Positions 1 to 9,189 of a stretch of DNA of 64,000 nucleotides are shown here, piece by piece. The stretch is from the NCBI GenBank assembly GCA_900544615.1, contig UQVS01000002.1, forward strand, positions 62,001-126,000. The letters run 5' to 3'. A program made the position numbers and the translations under genes. The stretch is from an uncultured Oscillibacter sp. GTDB taxonomy: Bacteria > Bacillota > Clostridia > Oscillospirales > Oscillospiraceae. Below the pieces are notes generated by a model. The model ran no database searches and had not been told where the DNA came from. It was given only the letters and a program-made list of their open reading frames with translations. Numbering within the stretch: the stretch's first letter is position 1; each line of letters opens with the position of its first letter.

Positions 1-2009
1 CCTTCCCCATCCGCAGCGTTCTCTCCGCCATCAGCGCCTCCAAGGACCGCTATGAGGGGCCGGAGGTATTTCGCAAAAAGGCGGAGGCAACAAACGATTG
101 GAAAAATACCCGCATTGCCAGGATCTACGCCGCCTATCAGCAAAAGCTCAGCACTGCCAATGCCCTGGACTTTGACGACATCATTTACCACACCGTCACG
201 CTGCTGCAAACGGAGCCGGAGGTGCTGGACTACTACCAGAAAAAGTTCCGGTATGTGCTGGTGGACGAGTATCAGGACACCAACCACCTGCAATATCTCC
301 TCACCGGCCTGCTGGCCGGGGGACACCGGAATCTCTGCGTGGTGGGTGACGATGACCAGTCCATCTACCGCTTCCGGGGAGCCAACATCGAGAATATCCT
401 GAACTTTGAAAAGCAGTACAAGGACGCACGGGTCATTCGACTGGAGCAGAACTACCGTTCCACCCAGCACATTCTGGACGCCGCCAACGCCGTCATCAAG
501 AACAACGAGGGCCGCAAGGGCAAGACCCTCTGGACGGACAACGGCAGCGGCGACGTGGTGACGGTAAAGACCAATTTTAACGAGGGAGACGAGGCAAACT
601 TTGTGGCCGGGGACATCCTCATGGGGGTCAACCGGGGACGGAACTTCCGGGACACCGCCATTCTCTACCGCATGAACGCCCAGTCCAACGCACTGGAATA
701 CGCCCTGAAGCGCAACGCCATTCCCTATAAAGTTGTGGGCGGCATGAAGTTCTTCGACCGGGCGGAGGTCAAGGATATGCTGGCCTACCTGTGCGTGCTG
801 AATAACCCTATGGACGATCTGCGGCTTCGCCGGATCATCAACACCCCGGCCCGCGGAATCGGCGCCACCACCATGGACAAGGTGGCGGAGCTGGCGGCAG
901 AGCAGGGGGCGTCTCTCTATGAGGTCATCCGCAATGCCGACCTGTTCCCCACCCTGAAAACCGCCGCCTCCAAGCTCATCAAATTTGCAGACCTCATCGA
1001 TAACCTGCGCCGGGCAGGCAGCACGCTGGCTCTACCGGAATTTTACGATGAAGTCCTGAACCAGACCGGCTACGTCCGGGCGCTGGAGGAGAAAAAGGAC
1101 ATGGAGAGCCGGGGCCGTATTGAAAACGTGCAGGAATTGAAGTCCAACATTCTGGGCTTTCTGGAGCAGGATCCGGAGGACGCCACCCTTTCCGGCTTCC
1201 TGAACGAGATCGCCCTGTATACCGATCTGGACAGTGTGGAAGCGGACGATAACTGCGTCACTATGATGACCATTCACTCCGCCAAAGGACTGGAATTCCC
1301 GGTGGTCTATGTGGTGGGCATGGAGGAGGGCATCTTCCCCGGCTCCTCCGCCATGTATGACGAGGAGGAGCTGGAGGAGGAGCGGCGGCTGTGCTATGTG
1401 GCCATGACCCGCGCCCGCGAAAAGCTGGTCATGACCAACGCCCGGCAGCGGATGCTCTACGGCCGCACCAGCGCCAACAAATCCAGCCGCTTTCTGGACG
1501 AGATCCCGGCGGAGGATATGCGCTGGGAGAGCAAGCCGGAACCGAAATTCGGCACCTATGACGAGGCGGGCTTCGGCGGCAGCCGCTGGGACGATGGCTT
1601 CGGCGGTTCCTCCTTCGGCGGCAGTTCCTACGGTGGCTTCGGCGGACAGCGTTCCGCCGGTCAGACCTCCTACGCCGCATCCGGCAGCAGCTATGGCGGT
1701 GCGAACCGTTCCGGCAGTGCAGGCCGTTCCGGCGGATATGTCAGCGGCGGCGTCCATACTTACAAAAACGCCAAACCGGCTGGCCAGCCCCTCCGCACCA
1801 GCAGCCGGGGCAGCACGCAGGCGTCTCCCGCCGTGGAGCTGATCCAACTCCATCAGGGAGATCAGGTGGAGCATACCGCTTTCGGCAAGGGAACGGTTCT
1901 CTCCGTAAAGCCCATGGGCGGCGACGCACTGGCAGAAGTTGCCTTTGACGGCGGCACAACCAAAAAGCTGATGCTGAAAGCAGCCGGAAAACACATGAAA
2001 AAACTCTAA
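1..2009 (+). CDS. pcrA: ATP-dependent 3'-5' DNA helicase PcrA/UvrD (5' end missing)
   Basis: This superfamily 1A helicase unwinds DNA in repair and plasmid replication and displaces RecA. The frame is open from base 3, so the gene starts before the window and the Walker A region is lost; 668 residues remain. Visible motifs are VDEYQDTN (motif II, about residue 87), DDDQSIYRFRGA (III), LEQNYRST (IV), TIHSAKGLEFP (V, about 420) and YVAMTRAREKL (VI, about 460). A Gly/Ser/Tyr-rich linker (about 520-590) joins the motor to a C-terminal Tudor-like segment (GDQVEHTAFGKGTV), which in PcrA contacts RNA polymerase. The stop is followed 37 bp later by a strong terminator. UvrD and PcrA cannot be separated by sequence alone; PcrA is the usual Firmicutes name. 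Confidence 0.95.
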   Translation, partial: FPIRSVLSAISASKDRYEGPEVFRKKAEATNDWKNTRIARIYAAYQQKLSTANALDFDDIIYHTVTLLQTEPEVLDYYQKKFRYVLVDEYQDTNHLQYLLTGLLAGGHRNLCVVGDDDQSIYRFRGANIENILNFEKQYKDARVIRLEQNYRSTQHILDAANAVIKNNEGRKGKTLWTDNGSGDVVTVKTNFNEGDEANFVAGDILMGVNRGRNFRDTAILYRMNAQSNALEYALKRNAIPYKVVGGMKFFDRAEVKDMLAYLCVLNNPMDDLRLRRIINTPARGIGATTMDKVAELAAEQGASLYEVIRNADLFPTLKTAASKLIKFADLIDNLRRAGSTLALPEFYDEVLNQTGYVRALEEKKDMESRGRIENVQELKSNILGFLEQDPEDATLSGFLNEIALYTDLDSVEADDNCVTMMTIHSAKGLEFPVVYVVGMEEGIFPGSSAMYDEEELEEERRLCYVAMTRAREKLVMTNARQRMLYGRTSANKSSRFLDEIPAEDMRWESKPEPKFGTYDEAGFGGSRWDDGFGGSSFGGSSYGGFGGQRSAGQTSYAASGSSYGGANRSGSAGRSGGYVSGGVHTYKNAKPAGQPLRTSSRGSTQASPAVELIQLHQGDQVEHTAFGKGTVLSVKPMGGDALAEVAFDGGTTKKLMLKAAGKHMKKL

Positions 2010-2046
2010 AGGCGCAAACGCTCCCAAACAATCCATCATAAAGCAG

Positions 2047-2086
2047 AAAACAGCCGCAGCGGTTTGAAACCGCTGCGGCTGTTTTT
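2047..2086 (+). terminator. Rho-independent terminator after pcrA
   Basis: A GC-rich inverted repeat (arms CAGCCGCAGCGG and CCGCTGCGGCTG) is followed by a run of T. The A run on its left means it could also stop transcription arriving from the DUF554 gene on the minus strand. Confidence 0.9.
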
Positions 2087-2112
2087 GCAGGTTTCTGCCG
2101 GAATCATGCGTA

Positions 2113-2844
2113 CTACATGAATCTGCACAGCAGGATCGGCAGGAAAATGGCGGGAACCAGATTCATTACCTTGATTTTCGTGACATTCAGCATATTCAGT
2201 CCCAGCGCCACGATCAGGAGCGAACCGACGCAGGTCATCTCCGCAATCACAGTGTCACTGAGCAGGGGAGACAGCAGGCCCGCCGCCAGAGAGATCGCTC
2301 CCTGATAGAGAAAGATGGCTGCGGCAGAAAACGCCACGCCAACGCCCAAAGAGGAGGCAAACACAATGGCGGAAATCCCATCGATCACGGATTTTGCTTT
2401 CAGGGTGTCGTAATTCCCGGTAAGCCCGTTTTCCAGTGAGCCGACAACGGCCATCGCGCCTACGCAGAACAAAAGGGACGCGGTCACAAAGCCGTCCGCC
2501 ACGCTGGGCGCGCCCTCTCTGGTATGGATCAGGCGGGCCGTTTTTTCCTGCACCCAGTCGCCCAGTGTACGCATCCGGCGATCCAAATCCAGAAGCTCGC
2601 CGATGATCGCGCCGATCGCAATGGAAATAATGGCGGTGAGGGTGTTCTGTCCTTTCAGACTTCCGCTGACGCCGATATAGATGACGCACAGCGCCATGCC
2701 CTCCATGACAATGGCTTGCAGACGGCCGCCGATGCTGTCGGCGGATATGTCTTTGGCGGAGCGGCGGGTAACAGTCTGAATGGCCAGCCCCAGCAGGGAG
2801 CCGCAAAGAATGGTCAGGGAATTGATAATCGTTCCGGTCAACAT
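2113..2844 (-). CDS. DUF554 family integral membrane protein
   Basis: A 243-residue, strongly hydrophobic protein with about six to seven membrane segments, beginning MLTGTIINSLTILCGSLLGL. This N-terminus, the GxxxG-rich helices and the length match DUF554 (YdfK/YqgA-like), whose transport or signalling role is not established. It starts 3 bp after the tcdA stop and is probably co-transcribed with it. A GGGG stretch about 9 bp before the ATG may serve as ribosome binding site. The family assignment is good; the function is unknown. Confidence 0.8.
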   Translation of the reverse strand: MLTGTIINSLTILCGSLLGLAIQTVTRRSAKDISADSIGGRLQAIVMEGMALCVIYIGVSGSLKGQNTLTAIISIAIGAIIGELLDLDRRMRTLGDWVQEKTARLIHTREGAPSVADGFVTASLLFCVGAMAVVGSLENGLTGNYDTLKAKSVIDGISAIVFASSLGVGVAFSAAAIFLYQGAISLAAGLLSPLLSDTVIAEMTCVGSLLIVALGLNMLNVTKIKVMNLVPAIFLPILLCRFM

Positions 2845-2847
2845 AGT

Positions 2848-3582
2848 TTATACCCCTTTATTTGCAATCAGATCACGAACCACCTTACTGCCTATCAGCA
2901 GCCCGGCCACAGCGGGAACCCACGGATTACTGGCTGGGACGCTGCGCCGTCCCGGCGGCGGCGTTTCCCGCTGTGTGGTCGGCGCAGGCTGCTCCGGCGA
3001 AAACACCACCGGCTGGCGGCAGATTCCCCGGTTTCGCAGTTCCTTCCGCATGACCCGCGCCAAGGGGCAGCCGTATGTCTCCGAAATGTCCGCCAGCCGC
3101 AGCTGTGATGGGTCCAATTTGTTGCCTGTTCCCAGCGCCATCATCAGTGGAATTTTCAGCCGACGGGCGGTTTCCGCCAGATCCAGCTTGCAGCTCACCA
3201 GATCAATGGCGTCCACAATGTAGTCATACCGGCAGCCCTCAGGGAAGAACCGGCTGCGGTTCTCTGCGTTATACAGTTCCTGCAAGGGGTGCAGCACAGC
3301 GTTGGGATTGATATCCGCAATGCGCCTTGCCACCGCCTCTGCTTTGGGCAGTCCTACAGTAGAAGTCAGCGCCTCCAGCTGACGGTTCAGGTTGGACAGC
3401 GCCACGGTATCGCTGTCTACCAGCGTCAGCTCGCCGATCCCGGCCCGCGCCAGACACTCCGCCGCATAGCTGCCCACACCGCCAAGGCCGAATACGATCA
3501 CATGGGTCTGCGCCAGACGCATCTGGGCTTCCGGCCCCCACAGCATCTCATTGCGTAAAAAACGTTCGTCCACAGGAAGCAC
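2848..3582 (-). CDS. tcdA: tRNA threonylcarbamoyladenosine dehydratase TcdA
   Basis: This E1/ThiF-type enzyme uses ATP to cyclise t6A37 of ANN-decoding tRNAs to ct6A. The 244-residue protein has the nucleotide-binding motif VFGLGGVGSYAAECLAR (about residues 30-46), the following acidic LVDSDTV and the N-L-N-R-Q segment typical of the ThiF fold. The C-terminus carries the family's VPAVAGLLIG-like helix after a proline-rich loop. Length is slightly below E. coli TcdA (268). It heads a two-gene unit with the DUF554 gene. Confidence 0.9.
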   Translation of the reverse strand: MLPVDERFLRNEMLWGPEAQMRLAQTHVIVFGLGGVGSYAAECLARAGIGELTLVDSDTVALSNLNRQLEALTSTVGLPKAEAVARRIADINPNAVLHPLQELYNAENRSRFFPEGCRYDYIVDAIDLVSCKLDLAETARRLKIPLMMALGTGNKLDPSQLRLADISETYGCPLARVMRKELRNRGICRQPVVFSPEQPAPTTQRETPPPGRRSVPASNPWVPAVAGLLIGSKVVRDLIANKGV

Positions 3583-3595
3583 CTCCTCTTCGAGA

Positions 3596-3625
3596 AGAAA
3601 ACGGGCCGGCAGATACCGGCCCGTT
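3596..3625 (-). terminator. Terminator of the PrsA-like gene
   Basis: Inverted repeat ACGGGCCGG / CCGGCCCGT; on the minus strand it is followed by TTTTCTTCTC. It lies just after the stop of the foldase gene and separates it from tcdA. Confidence 0.85.
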
Positions 3626-3657
3626 CATTCAGAGAAATCACAGGATCAGGGGCTGAA

Positions 3658-5217
3658 TCAACCCACAAACTTCATACCGAAATCGCTCTGGGACACATCG
3701 GCGCCCTCAACCAGACTGTTGGTCCACTCGTCCACATCGTCAGAGCGCAGGGTGTTCACCACAGCTGCTTTCCACACAGGCAGGCCGGTTCCCACGAAGT
3801 ACATGACATGAGAACCATAGGTGGAATCCACCACGTCCGTATCGCCGGGCTTCCGGCTGGAATCCAGCGCCCAGTCCTTGAAGGAATCCACCAGACTGGA
3901 ATCCACAGAAATGTCGCTGATGAGACCTCCGGTATACTTGGTGCCGTCCTCGGAATCCTTCGTAACCAGATCAATGAAGGAATCCTCCGTGGCGTCGCCG
4001 GCCTTCCACTCGGCAAGGATCTCCTCGGCCTTGGTGTGGGCGGCGGCTTTCAACTGCTCCTGCTCCTCATCGTAGCCCTCCTCATCGGAGGTCTTGGTGC
4101 CGGCCTCAGGCATCACCAGAATGTGACGGACGCTGACCGTGTTGGATTCTTCCAGATAGCGGTCGTGGAACACTGCCACATAGTAGTCGTCGTTGACCTC
4201 CAGCACGTCGGTGTCGCCGCTCTGGCGGGCGTCGTCGAACAGCCAGTTGCCGATCACGCCGTCATAATAGCTGGCGTCCCGCGTATCATAGTAGGTAGCC
4301 TTCTCATAGCTGCCGGCAGCGGATTCCAGAGAAGTACCGCTCTTATAGGCAGCCAGGATCTTGTCTGCCGTCTCCTTGGCGGCTTCCTTTGCGGCGGCAG
4401 TCTCCTCGTCGGTGGGCTGCACCGTGTTGCCGTCGGCGTCGGTGGTGGACTCGGCGGCGCCGCTGACCACCACATACTCCCAAGAGGCCCGGTCATAGGT
4501 CTTGGGATCGGCATTGTACGCGTCCTGAATCTCCTGATCGCTGTAGGTCAGCTCATCGGAGTAGGCGTTGGCATAAGCCTGATACTGCAGCGTGCGAAGC
4601 AGCTCCTGACCGTAAACCTTCTCCGTCATGGTGCTGCCCAGATTCTGCTGGAGATACTTCTTGACGGTGGTGCCGCTGCCCACGGCCGTATCCTTCAGCG
4701 CCTGCATGGTGTCGTCATACTGGGTCTTCACTCCGGCGGGATACTGGAAGCCCTTCGCCTCAGCTTCCTTCAGGCCGTTCTGGATCATGGTCATCTGCTT
4801 GATGGTATTGTCCATCATGTAATCATGCCAGGAGGATCCTTCCTCCACGCCCAGCATGGACGCAGCGGTGGCATTGACGGTCTGTCCCTTCAGGGAAGAG
4901 CCGGTATCCAGCCCCAGATAGCTGATGAAATAGGAGTTGTTCTGCAAAAAGCTGCGGTACACGTTCTTGTAATAGAAGCTGACCTCGGCAGCCGTATACT
5001 TCTCCCCATCGATGGTGACGGCCGTTGCACTGCGGGAGATGATATTGGACTTCCAGATCAGGCAGGCCACAACCGCTACTAAAAACAGCACGCCGATGAC
5101 GCTGTAAAGCAGGTTGCTCCGCTTTTCCGCCTTTGCCTGTTCCAGTTCCTTAAAGGTTTTCGGATCGGCGCCGGGGGTCGGGTCCTGCCGGAGCTTCTTT
5201 TCTCTTGATGCGCTCAT
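3658..5217 (-). CDS. Membrane-anchored parvulin-type foldase (PrsA/SurA-like)
   Basis: A 519-residue peptidyl-prolyl isomerase expected to help exported proteins fold outside the membrane. A short charged cytoplasmic tail is followed by one membrane segment (about residues 36-55, LLYSVIGVLFLVAVVACLIW) with no lipobox. It is therefore membrane-anchored, not a lipoprotein like Bacillus PrsA. A long SurA-N-like helical region precedes a rotamase (PpiC) domain at about 355-470, starting at SVRHILVMPEAG. The Ala/Asp/Glu-rich composition suits a wall-exposed chaperone. It is a single-gene unit between its own promoter and terminator. Confidence 0.85.
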   Translation of the reverse strand: MSASREKKLRQDPTPGADPKTFKELEQAKAEKRSNLLYSVIGVLFLVAVVACLIWKSNIISRSATAVTIDGEKYTAAEVSFYYKNVYRSFLQNNSYFISYLGLDTGSSLKGQTVNATAASMLGVEEGSSWHDYMMDNTIKQMTMIQNGLKEAEAKGFQYPAGVKTQYDDTMQALKDTAVGSGTTVKKYLQQNLGSTMTEKVYGQELLRTLQYQAYANAYSDELTYSDQEIQDAYNADPKTYDRASWEYVVVSGAAESTTDADGNTVQPTDEETAAAKEAAKETADKILAAYKSGTSLESAAGSYEKATYYDTRDASYYDGVIGNWLFDDARQSGDTDVLEVNDDYYVAVFHDRYLEESNTVSVRHILVMPEAGTKTSDEEGYDEEQEQLKAAAHTKAEEILAEWKAGDATEDSFIDLVTKDSEDGTKYTGGLISDISVDSSLVDSFKDWALDSSRKPGDTDVVDSTYGSHVMYFVGTGLPVWKAAVVNTLRSDDVDEWTNSLVEGADVSQSDFGMKFVG

Positions 5218-5291
5218 TTGTTGTTCATCCTCTCAAATTCTAAACGTTCTGGCGCGGCATAGCGCCGCGTGATCTCGTCACGTACCGCACT

Positions 5292-5320
5292 ATTATATAG
5301 GATTGCGGCGCGATATGCAA
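5292..5320 (-). promoter_or_regulatory. Sigma-A promoter of the PrsA-like gene
   Basis: On the minus strand TTGCAT and TATAAT are separated by exactly 17 bp. The transcript would carry a leader of about 70 nt before the ATG at 5217. Confidence 0.75.
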
Positions 5321-5394
5321 GTACCAGATTGCGCCTGCGCCCTGTCAGCTGCGTGATCGGAAGTTATTTTACACCCCAAGTCTGAAAAAAAGCT

Positions 5395-5625
5395 GAAAAG
5401 GGGACTGCCTTTGGGCAGTCCCCTGAAAATTCTGCGTCCCGCAGCGGCCGTGTAGACCTCGTTATAACCTGCACCTTCTAGTACAGGTGGGTTGCTTCCA
5501 GAATGCTTTACCGCTTCCAACTTCCAGCCGCGAACGGCAGCCGGGAGGCCTGCGAGCCACACCCTGAGAGGTGCATCCCGAATAACGAAATGTGGGTTAA
5601 AAAAAGATCTATCACGCACCCCGCA
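5395..5625 (-). ncRNA. Structured non-coding RNA, candidate 6S RNA
   Basis: No credible reading frame occupies the 525 bp between the foldase and the DUF1292 gene. The minus strand holds dense local structure: CACCTCTCAGGGTG, GCCG-TTCG-CGGC, CACCT...AGGTG and a long-range GGCCTC/GAGGTC pairing. It ends in a strong terminator at 5397-5424 (GGGGACTGCC / GGCAGTCCCC) followed by a T-rich tail. GGCTCGCAGG opposite GGTTATAACGAGG, with a closed hairpin beside it, resembles the open bubble of Firmicutes 6S RNA. The identity is tentative; the presence of a terminated RNA gene is firmer. The 5' end is approximate, since no clear promoter was found. Confidence 0.5.
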
Positions 5626-5742
5626 GGACATACCGGGCGTTGCCCGGCAATGACCGGATCATGCGGGAATCCGCGCTCTCCGCACCGCCCCTGCCGGACG
5701 CAGCGGAAACACTGTGTTCAGTCTGCGCGGAAACGGGAGAGG

Positions 5743-6030
5743 TTATTCCTCCTCGTCATCAAACAGCAGCTCCATGAACTGCTCATAAACGGCTTCCAGC
5801 TCCTCGTCGGAGTCCAGCGTAGACAGCAGATCCTCGCCGTCCTCATGGATGACCTTCAGGATCACAAGGCCATTATCGGGATCGTCCTCATTTTCCCCCT
5901 CCGTCTCTGCGGGGAAAAATGCCTGATACATCTGGCCGTTATATTCCAACGCGTCCACAAACTCCAAAACCAGCTCTTTTCCGTCCTCATCCGTGACGGT
6001 AATAAAGGTGGGGCCGAATTCTTCACTCAT
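5743..6030 (-). CDS. DUF1292 family protein (YrzB-like)
   Basis: A 95-residue very acidic protein (MSEEFGPTFITVTDEDGKE...) with the DUF1292 pattern: a beta-rich core around DALEYNGQMYQAFFP and an acidic C-terminus ending DDEEE. Family members are small cytoplasmic proteins without a known activity, in Bacillus usually near yrrL/yrzL. Here the gene stands alone between the candidate RNA gene and a class A PBP gene read the other way. Confidence 0.85.
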   Translation of the reverse strand: MSEEFGPTFITVTDEDGKELVLEFVDALEYNGQMYQAFFPAETEGENEDDPDNGLVILKVIHEDGEDLLSTLDSDEELEAVYEQFMELLFDDEEE

Positions 6031-6226
6031 CCGTCGTATACCCTTTCTTGTGTTGACCGGAGCGTGTTGACTGCCGGTGTTGATCCTATTGTAGCGGAAA
6101 CGCCGGCATATTGCAAGGGGGAAAGTCGTGAAAAAGCAGCTGAGAAGTACAGATATTTCTCAAAAAAACAGCCGCTTTCTATGAAAATCAAGGAGGGGGT
6201 CAACTTTTCTCCGATAAAATATGACA

Positions 6227-6255
6227 TTTTCAAGGTTGACAGGGGATGTTATAAT
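6227..6255 (+). promoter_or_regulatory. Probable promoter of the class A PBP gene
   Basis: A perfect TATAAT at 6250 has TTTTCA 17 bp upstream. A TTGACA at 6236-6241 also lies here but would need a 20-bp spacer to CATAAT at 6262. Either pair gives a leader of about 80 nt before the TTG start at 6347. Confidence 0.55.
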
Positions 6256-6346
6256 AAATTGCATAATGGTGTCATGCAGGCTTTGCGCCCCGTGGGAGTA
6301 CAGGCCGCAGAGTTTTGGAAAACCGTACCAGAAGGAGGTCCCGGAT

Positions 6347-9022
6347 TTGGACGAAAGACGAACGCCCCAGTCTCAGGAAACGGCCGTTCATGCCCGCAGA
6401 AAACCGCGCAGACGGGCAGACGGCGCTGCCAGAGGCGTCTTTATGACGCTGCTGACGCTGATCCTGATCGGCTGCTGCGCCACTGCGATGCTGTTCGGCA
6501 TCTTTATGAAGTATGTAAACACCTCTCTGCTGCCGACGCTGGACGTCAAGGCAGAGGACTATACCATGGCCCAAAGCTCCGTGGTCTACTATCAGGACAA
6601 GGACAGCGGACAGTGGGTGGAATACCAGACGGTCCACGGACAGGAAAACCGGGTTCTGGTGGATATCGGCGATATGTCGCCCTATCTGTGGCAGGCGGCG
6701 GTGTCCATTGAAGACGAGCGCTTTTTCAGCCACCACGGCGTGGACTGGAAGCGGACGCTGGGCGCTACCGTGAAAACCCTCGTCGGCAGCAACGACAGCT
6801 ACGGCGGCTCCACCATCACCCAGCAGATGCTGAAAAACATGACCGGCGAAAATCAGAACACCATTAACCGCAAGGTCAAGGAGATCTTCCGGGCGCTGGA
6901 ATTTGAGAAGGACAACACGAAAAGCCAGATTCTGGAGCTGTACCTGAACATGATTTATCTGGGCAGCGGCTGTTCTGGCGTGGAAACGGCGGCGGAATAC
7001 TATTTCGGTAAGTCCGCCAAGGATCTGACGGCGGCGGAGAGCGCCTGCATCATCGCCATCACCAACAACCCGTCCCTTTACAACCCCAAATATGACCGCA
7101 CCTACACCCGGAAGGACGGCACCACCATCACCCCGCGGGAGCTGAACAAGCAGCGGCAGGAGTTGATCCTGGACAAGATGTCTAAGGTCATCAATCCCGA
7201 TACCGGCAAGCCCTATCTGACAAAAGAGGAGTGCGAAGCCGCCAAGGCGGAGCCGCTGAACTTCACGGACACCGCCGGCGACGCCAGCAACGTGGTGCAG
7301 ACTGACGGCATTGAGATCAACAACTGGTTTGTCGAGCAGCTCATCAAGGACGTTACCAACGATCTGGCAGAGGCGAAGGGCGTGTCTTACGAGGCCGCCC
7401 AGCGGCTGGTCAATAACAGCGGCTATCAGATCTACTGCACCATGGATCCGGAAATTCAGGAGATTGCCGAGGGCGTTTATGAGGACGCCAGCAATCTGAA
7501 CGTCCATTCCGCCTCCGGCAAACAGCTCCAGTCCGGCATCACCATTATGGATCCCTACACCGGGAACATTGTGGCCATGGTGGGCGCCGTGGGGCCAAAG
7601 ACCCAGAATCTGGTGGATAACTACGCGGTGCAGAAGCATCAGGTGGGTTCCTCCATCAAGCCCCTGACGGTGTATTCCGCCGCGCTGGATGCCGGCGCGG
7701 TTACTCCGGCCACCACCTTTGACAACTATCCCGTGCATCTGCTCAACGGCAATCCCTGGCCCAAGAACTCCCCCAACACCTACACCGGCTGGACCATGAT
7801 CGGTGAAGGCGTCCGGCGGTCTATCAACACCATCGCCGTCCAGACGCTGGAAGCGCTGGGCGTGGCGGATTCCTACGCCTACGCCACGGAAAAGCTGGGG
7901 CTGAGTCTGGTGCCGGAGGATATGGGTGTCGCTCCCCTCGCCATGGGCGGCCTGACCTACGGCCTGAGTACCGTGGAGATGGCGGCGGCTTTCTCCTCCT
8001 TTGCCAACAGTGGCGTTTACAACTCTCCCAAAATGTATACGGAAGTCCGTGACAGCAACGGGGAGGTGGTTCTGAAAAACGAGGGCGAGACCCACGCGGC
8101 CATGAAGGAAACCACCGCCTACTTCATGAACCAGATGCTCACCAGCGTGGTGAATGCCGGTACCGGCACCTCCGCCAAGTTCAGCGGCATGACCATCGCC
8201 GGTAAGACCGGCACCACCAACGATAGCCGCGTCCGCTATTTCGTGGGCTACACCCCTTACTACTGCGCCGCGGTATGGACAGGCTATCCCTCCACCAACG
8301 AAAAGATCTCTGCCTCCGGCAACCCGGCCATCAGAATGTGGAAGCCCATCATGCAGAAAATCCACGAGAATCTGGAAAACAAGAGTTTTCCCACCCCCTC
8401 CAGCGGACTGGAGACGGTGACGGTCTGCGCCGACAGCGGCAAACGCTGCACGGATGCCTGCCTGTCCGATATCCGGGGCAGCCGGGCCGTTACCGTCACG
8501 GTGGCGGCAGGCACCGCTCCCACGGAAAACTGTGACAAGCACGTTTTCGTGGACTACTGCACCGAGGGCAAGTGCCTTGCTACCGACAGCTGCCCTGCCG
8601 AACATGTGAAGCAGGTGGGCGTGCTGGATTTTGAACGGACGGACTATTTCAACGGCGGTTCCCGGATCCTTGCCACTGACAGCGCCAAGAACCCCGACAG
8701 TCTGTTCCATCTGACGGAGATGAAGCGGGCCATCGGCCTGCTGCCGACGCCGACGGCCAGCGGCGGCGAAACATACCCGGAGGTCATTGGATGCCCCGTC
8801 CACGCAGGGATGACGCCGGAGGAGCCGGACGATTCCGCAGCGGATCCTACAGACCCCAACGATCCCAACTACAATCCCCCGGCAGACGACACAGGAAACG
8901 GGGATGACGGTGGCGAGCCTGCCGAACCGCCCATCATCGTTCCCGTGGAACCGTCGGAGCCGGATAGCAGCGGCGGCTTCGGGGATGCCGGAAGCTGGGC
9001 CGCCAGCTTCTTCAACAACTGA
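6347..9022 (+). CDS. Bifunctional class A penicillin-binding protein (PBP1a type)
   Basis: This 891-residue enzyme polymerises and cross-links peptidoglycan. The start is taken at TTG 6347, 8 bp after GAAGGAGG; upstream in-frame ATGs lack a ribosome binding site. A basic tail and one membrane helix (about residues 31-55) lead to a GT51 glycosyltransferase domain (EDERFFSHHGVDW about 122; GGSTITQQMLKN about 154). The transpeptidase domain has SSIK near residue 436 and GKTGTT near 619. The C-terminus is unusual: a segment of about 70 residues with seven cysteines (from about 685) and then an acidic Pro/Asp-rich tail of about 70 residues. It is a single-gene unit. Confidence 0.93.
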   Translation: MDERRTPQSQETAVHARRKPRRRADGAARGVFMTLLTLILIGCCATAMLFGIFMKYVNTSLLPTLDVKAEDYTMAQSSVVYYQDKDSGQWVEYQTVHGQENRVLVDIGDMSPYLWQAAVSIEDERFFSHHGVDWKRTLGATVKTLVGSNDSYGGSTITQQMLKNMTGENQNTINRKVKEIFRALEFEKDNTKSQILELYLNMIYLGSGCSGVETAAEYYFGKSAKDLTAAESACIIAITNNPSLYNPKYDRTYTRKDGTTITPRELNKQRQELILDKMSKVINPDTGKPYLTKEECEAAKAEPLNFTDTAGDASNVVQTDGIEINNWFVEQLIKDVTNDLAEAKGVSYEAAQRLVNNSGYQIYCTMDPEIQEIAEGVYEDASNLNVHSASGKQLQSGITIMDPYTGNIVAMVGAVGPKTQNLVDNYAVQKHQVGSSIKPLTVYSAALDAGAVTPATTFDNYPVHLLNGNPWPKNSPNTYTGWTMIGEGVRRSINTIAVQTLEALGVADSYAYATEKLGLSLVPEDMGVAPLAMGGLTYGLSTVEMAAAFSSFANSGVYNSPKMYTEVRDSNGEVVLKNEGETHAAMKETTAYFMNQMLTSVVNAGTGTSAKFSGMTIAGKTGTTNDSRVRYFVGYTPYYCAAVWTGYPSTNEKISASGNPAIRMWKPIMQKIHENLENKSFPTPSSGLETVTVCADSGKRCTDACLSDIRGSRAVTVTVAAGTAPTENCDKHVFVDYCTEGKCLATDSCPAEHVKQVGVLDFERTDYFNGGSRILATDSAKNPDSLFHLTEMKRAIGLLPTPTASGGETYPEVIGCPVHAGMTPEEPDDSAADPTDPNDPNYNPPADDTGNGDDGGEPAEPPIIVPVEPSEPDSSGGFGDAGSWAASFFNN

Positions 9023-9038
9023 AAACGCCTACAGAACG

Positions 9039-9077
9039 AAAACAAGCGGACGGCTTCGAGCCGTCCGCTTGTTTTTC
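9039..9077 (+). terminator. Terminator after the class A PBP gene
   Basis: Perfect stem AAGCGGACGGCT / AGCCGTCCGCTT with a TCG loop, followed by GTTTTTCT. The left A-rich flank makes it usable for the convergent small membrane peptide gene too. Confidence 0.92.
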
Positions 9078-9093
9078 TGCACGCTTATGGAAT

Positions 9094-9189
9094 TCAGGTC
9101 AGCAGGGCGCTGAGGCCGGTAGCCGCCAAGCCGAAGATCAGCACGCCCACCAGAATCAGGGCAATGATGCGGGTACGTTTCGGGGTCAT
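9094..9189 (-). CDS. 31-residue single-pass membrane peptide
   Basis: A very short frame encodes MTPKRTRIIALILVGVLIFG and 11 further residues: a basic N-terminus followed by one hydrophobic helix. Its ATG overlaps the stop of the DUF951 gene as ATGA, so it is probably translated by coupling. The terminator at 9039-9077 follows. The composition is that of a small membrane protein (DUF4044-like at most); no function can be assigned. The coupled start and the shared terminator are the main evidence that it is real. Confidence 0.6.
   Translation of the reverse strand: MTPKRTRIIALILVGVLIFGLAATGLSALLT

Noticed and set aside
3808..5082. 424-codon plus-strand frame
   Set aside because: Antisense shadow of the PrsA-like gene with repetitive Gly/Ile/Val composition and no start signal.
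6272..8803. 843-codon open frame on the minus strand
   Set aside because: It lies exactly antisense to the class A PBP gene, is His/Gly/Val-rich and has no ribosome binding site; a GC-bias shadow.
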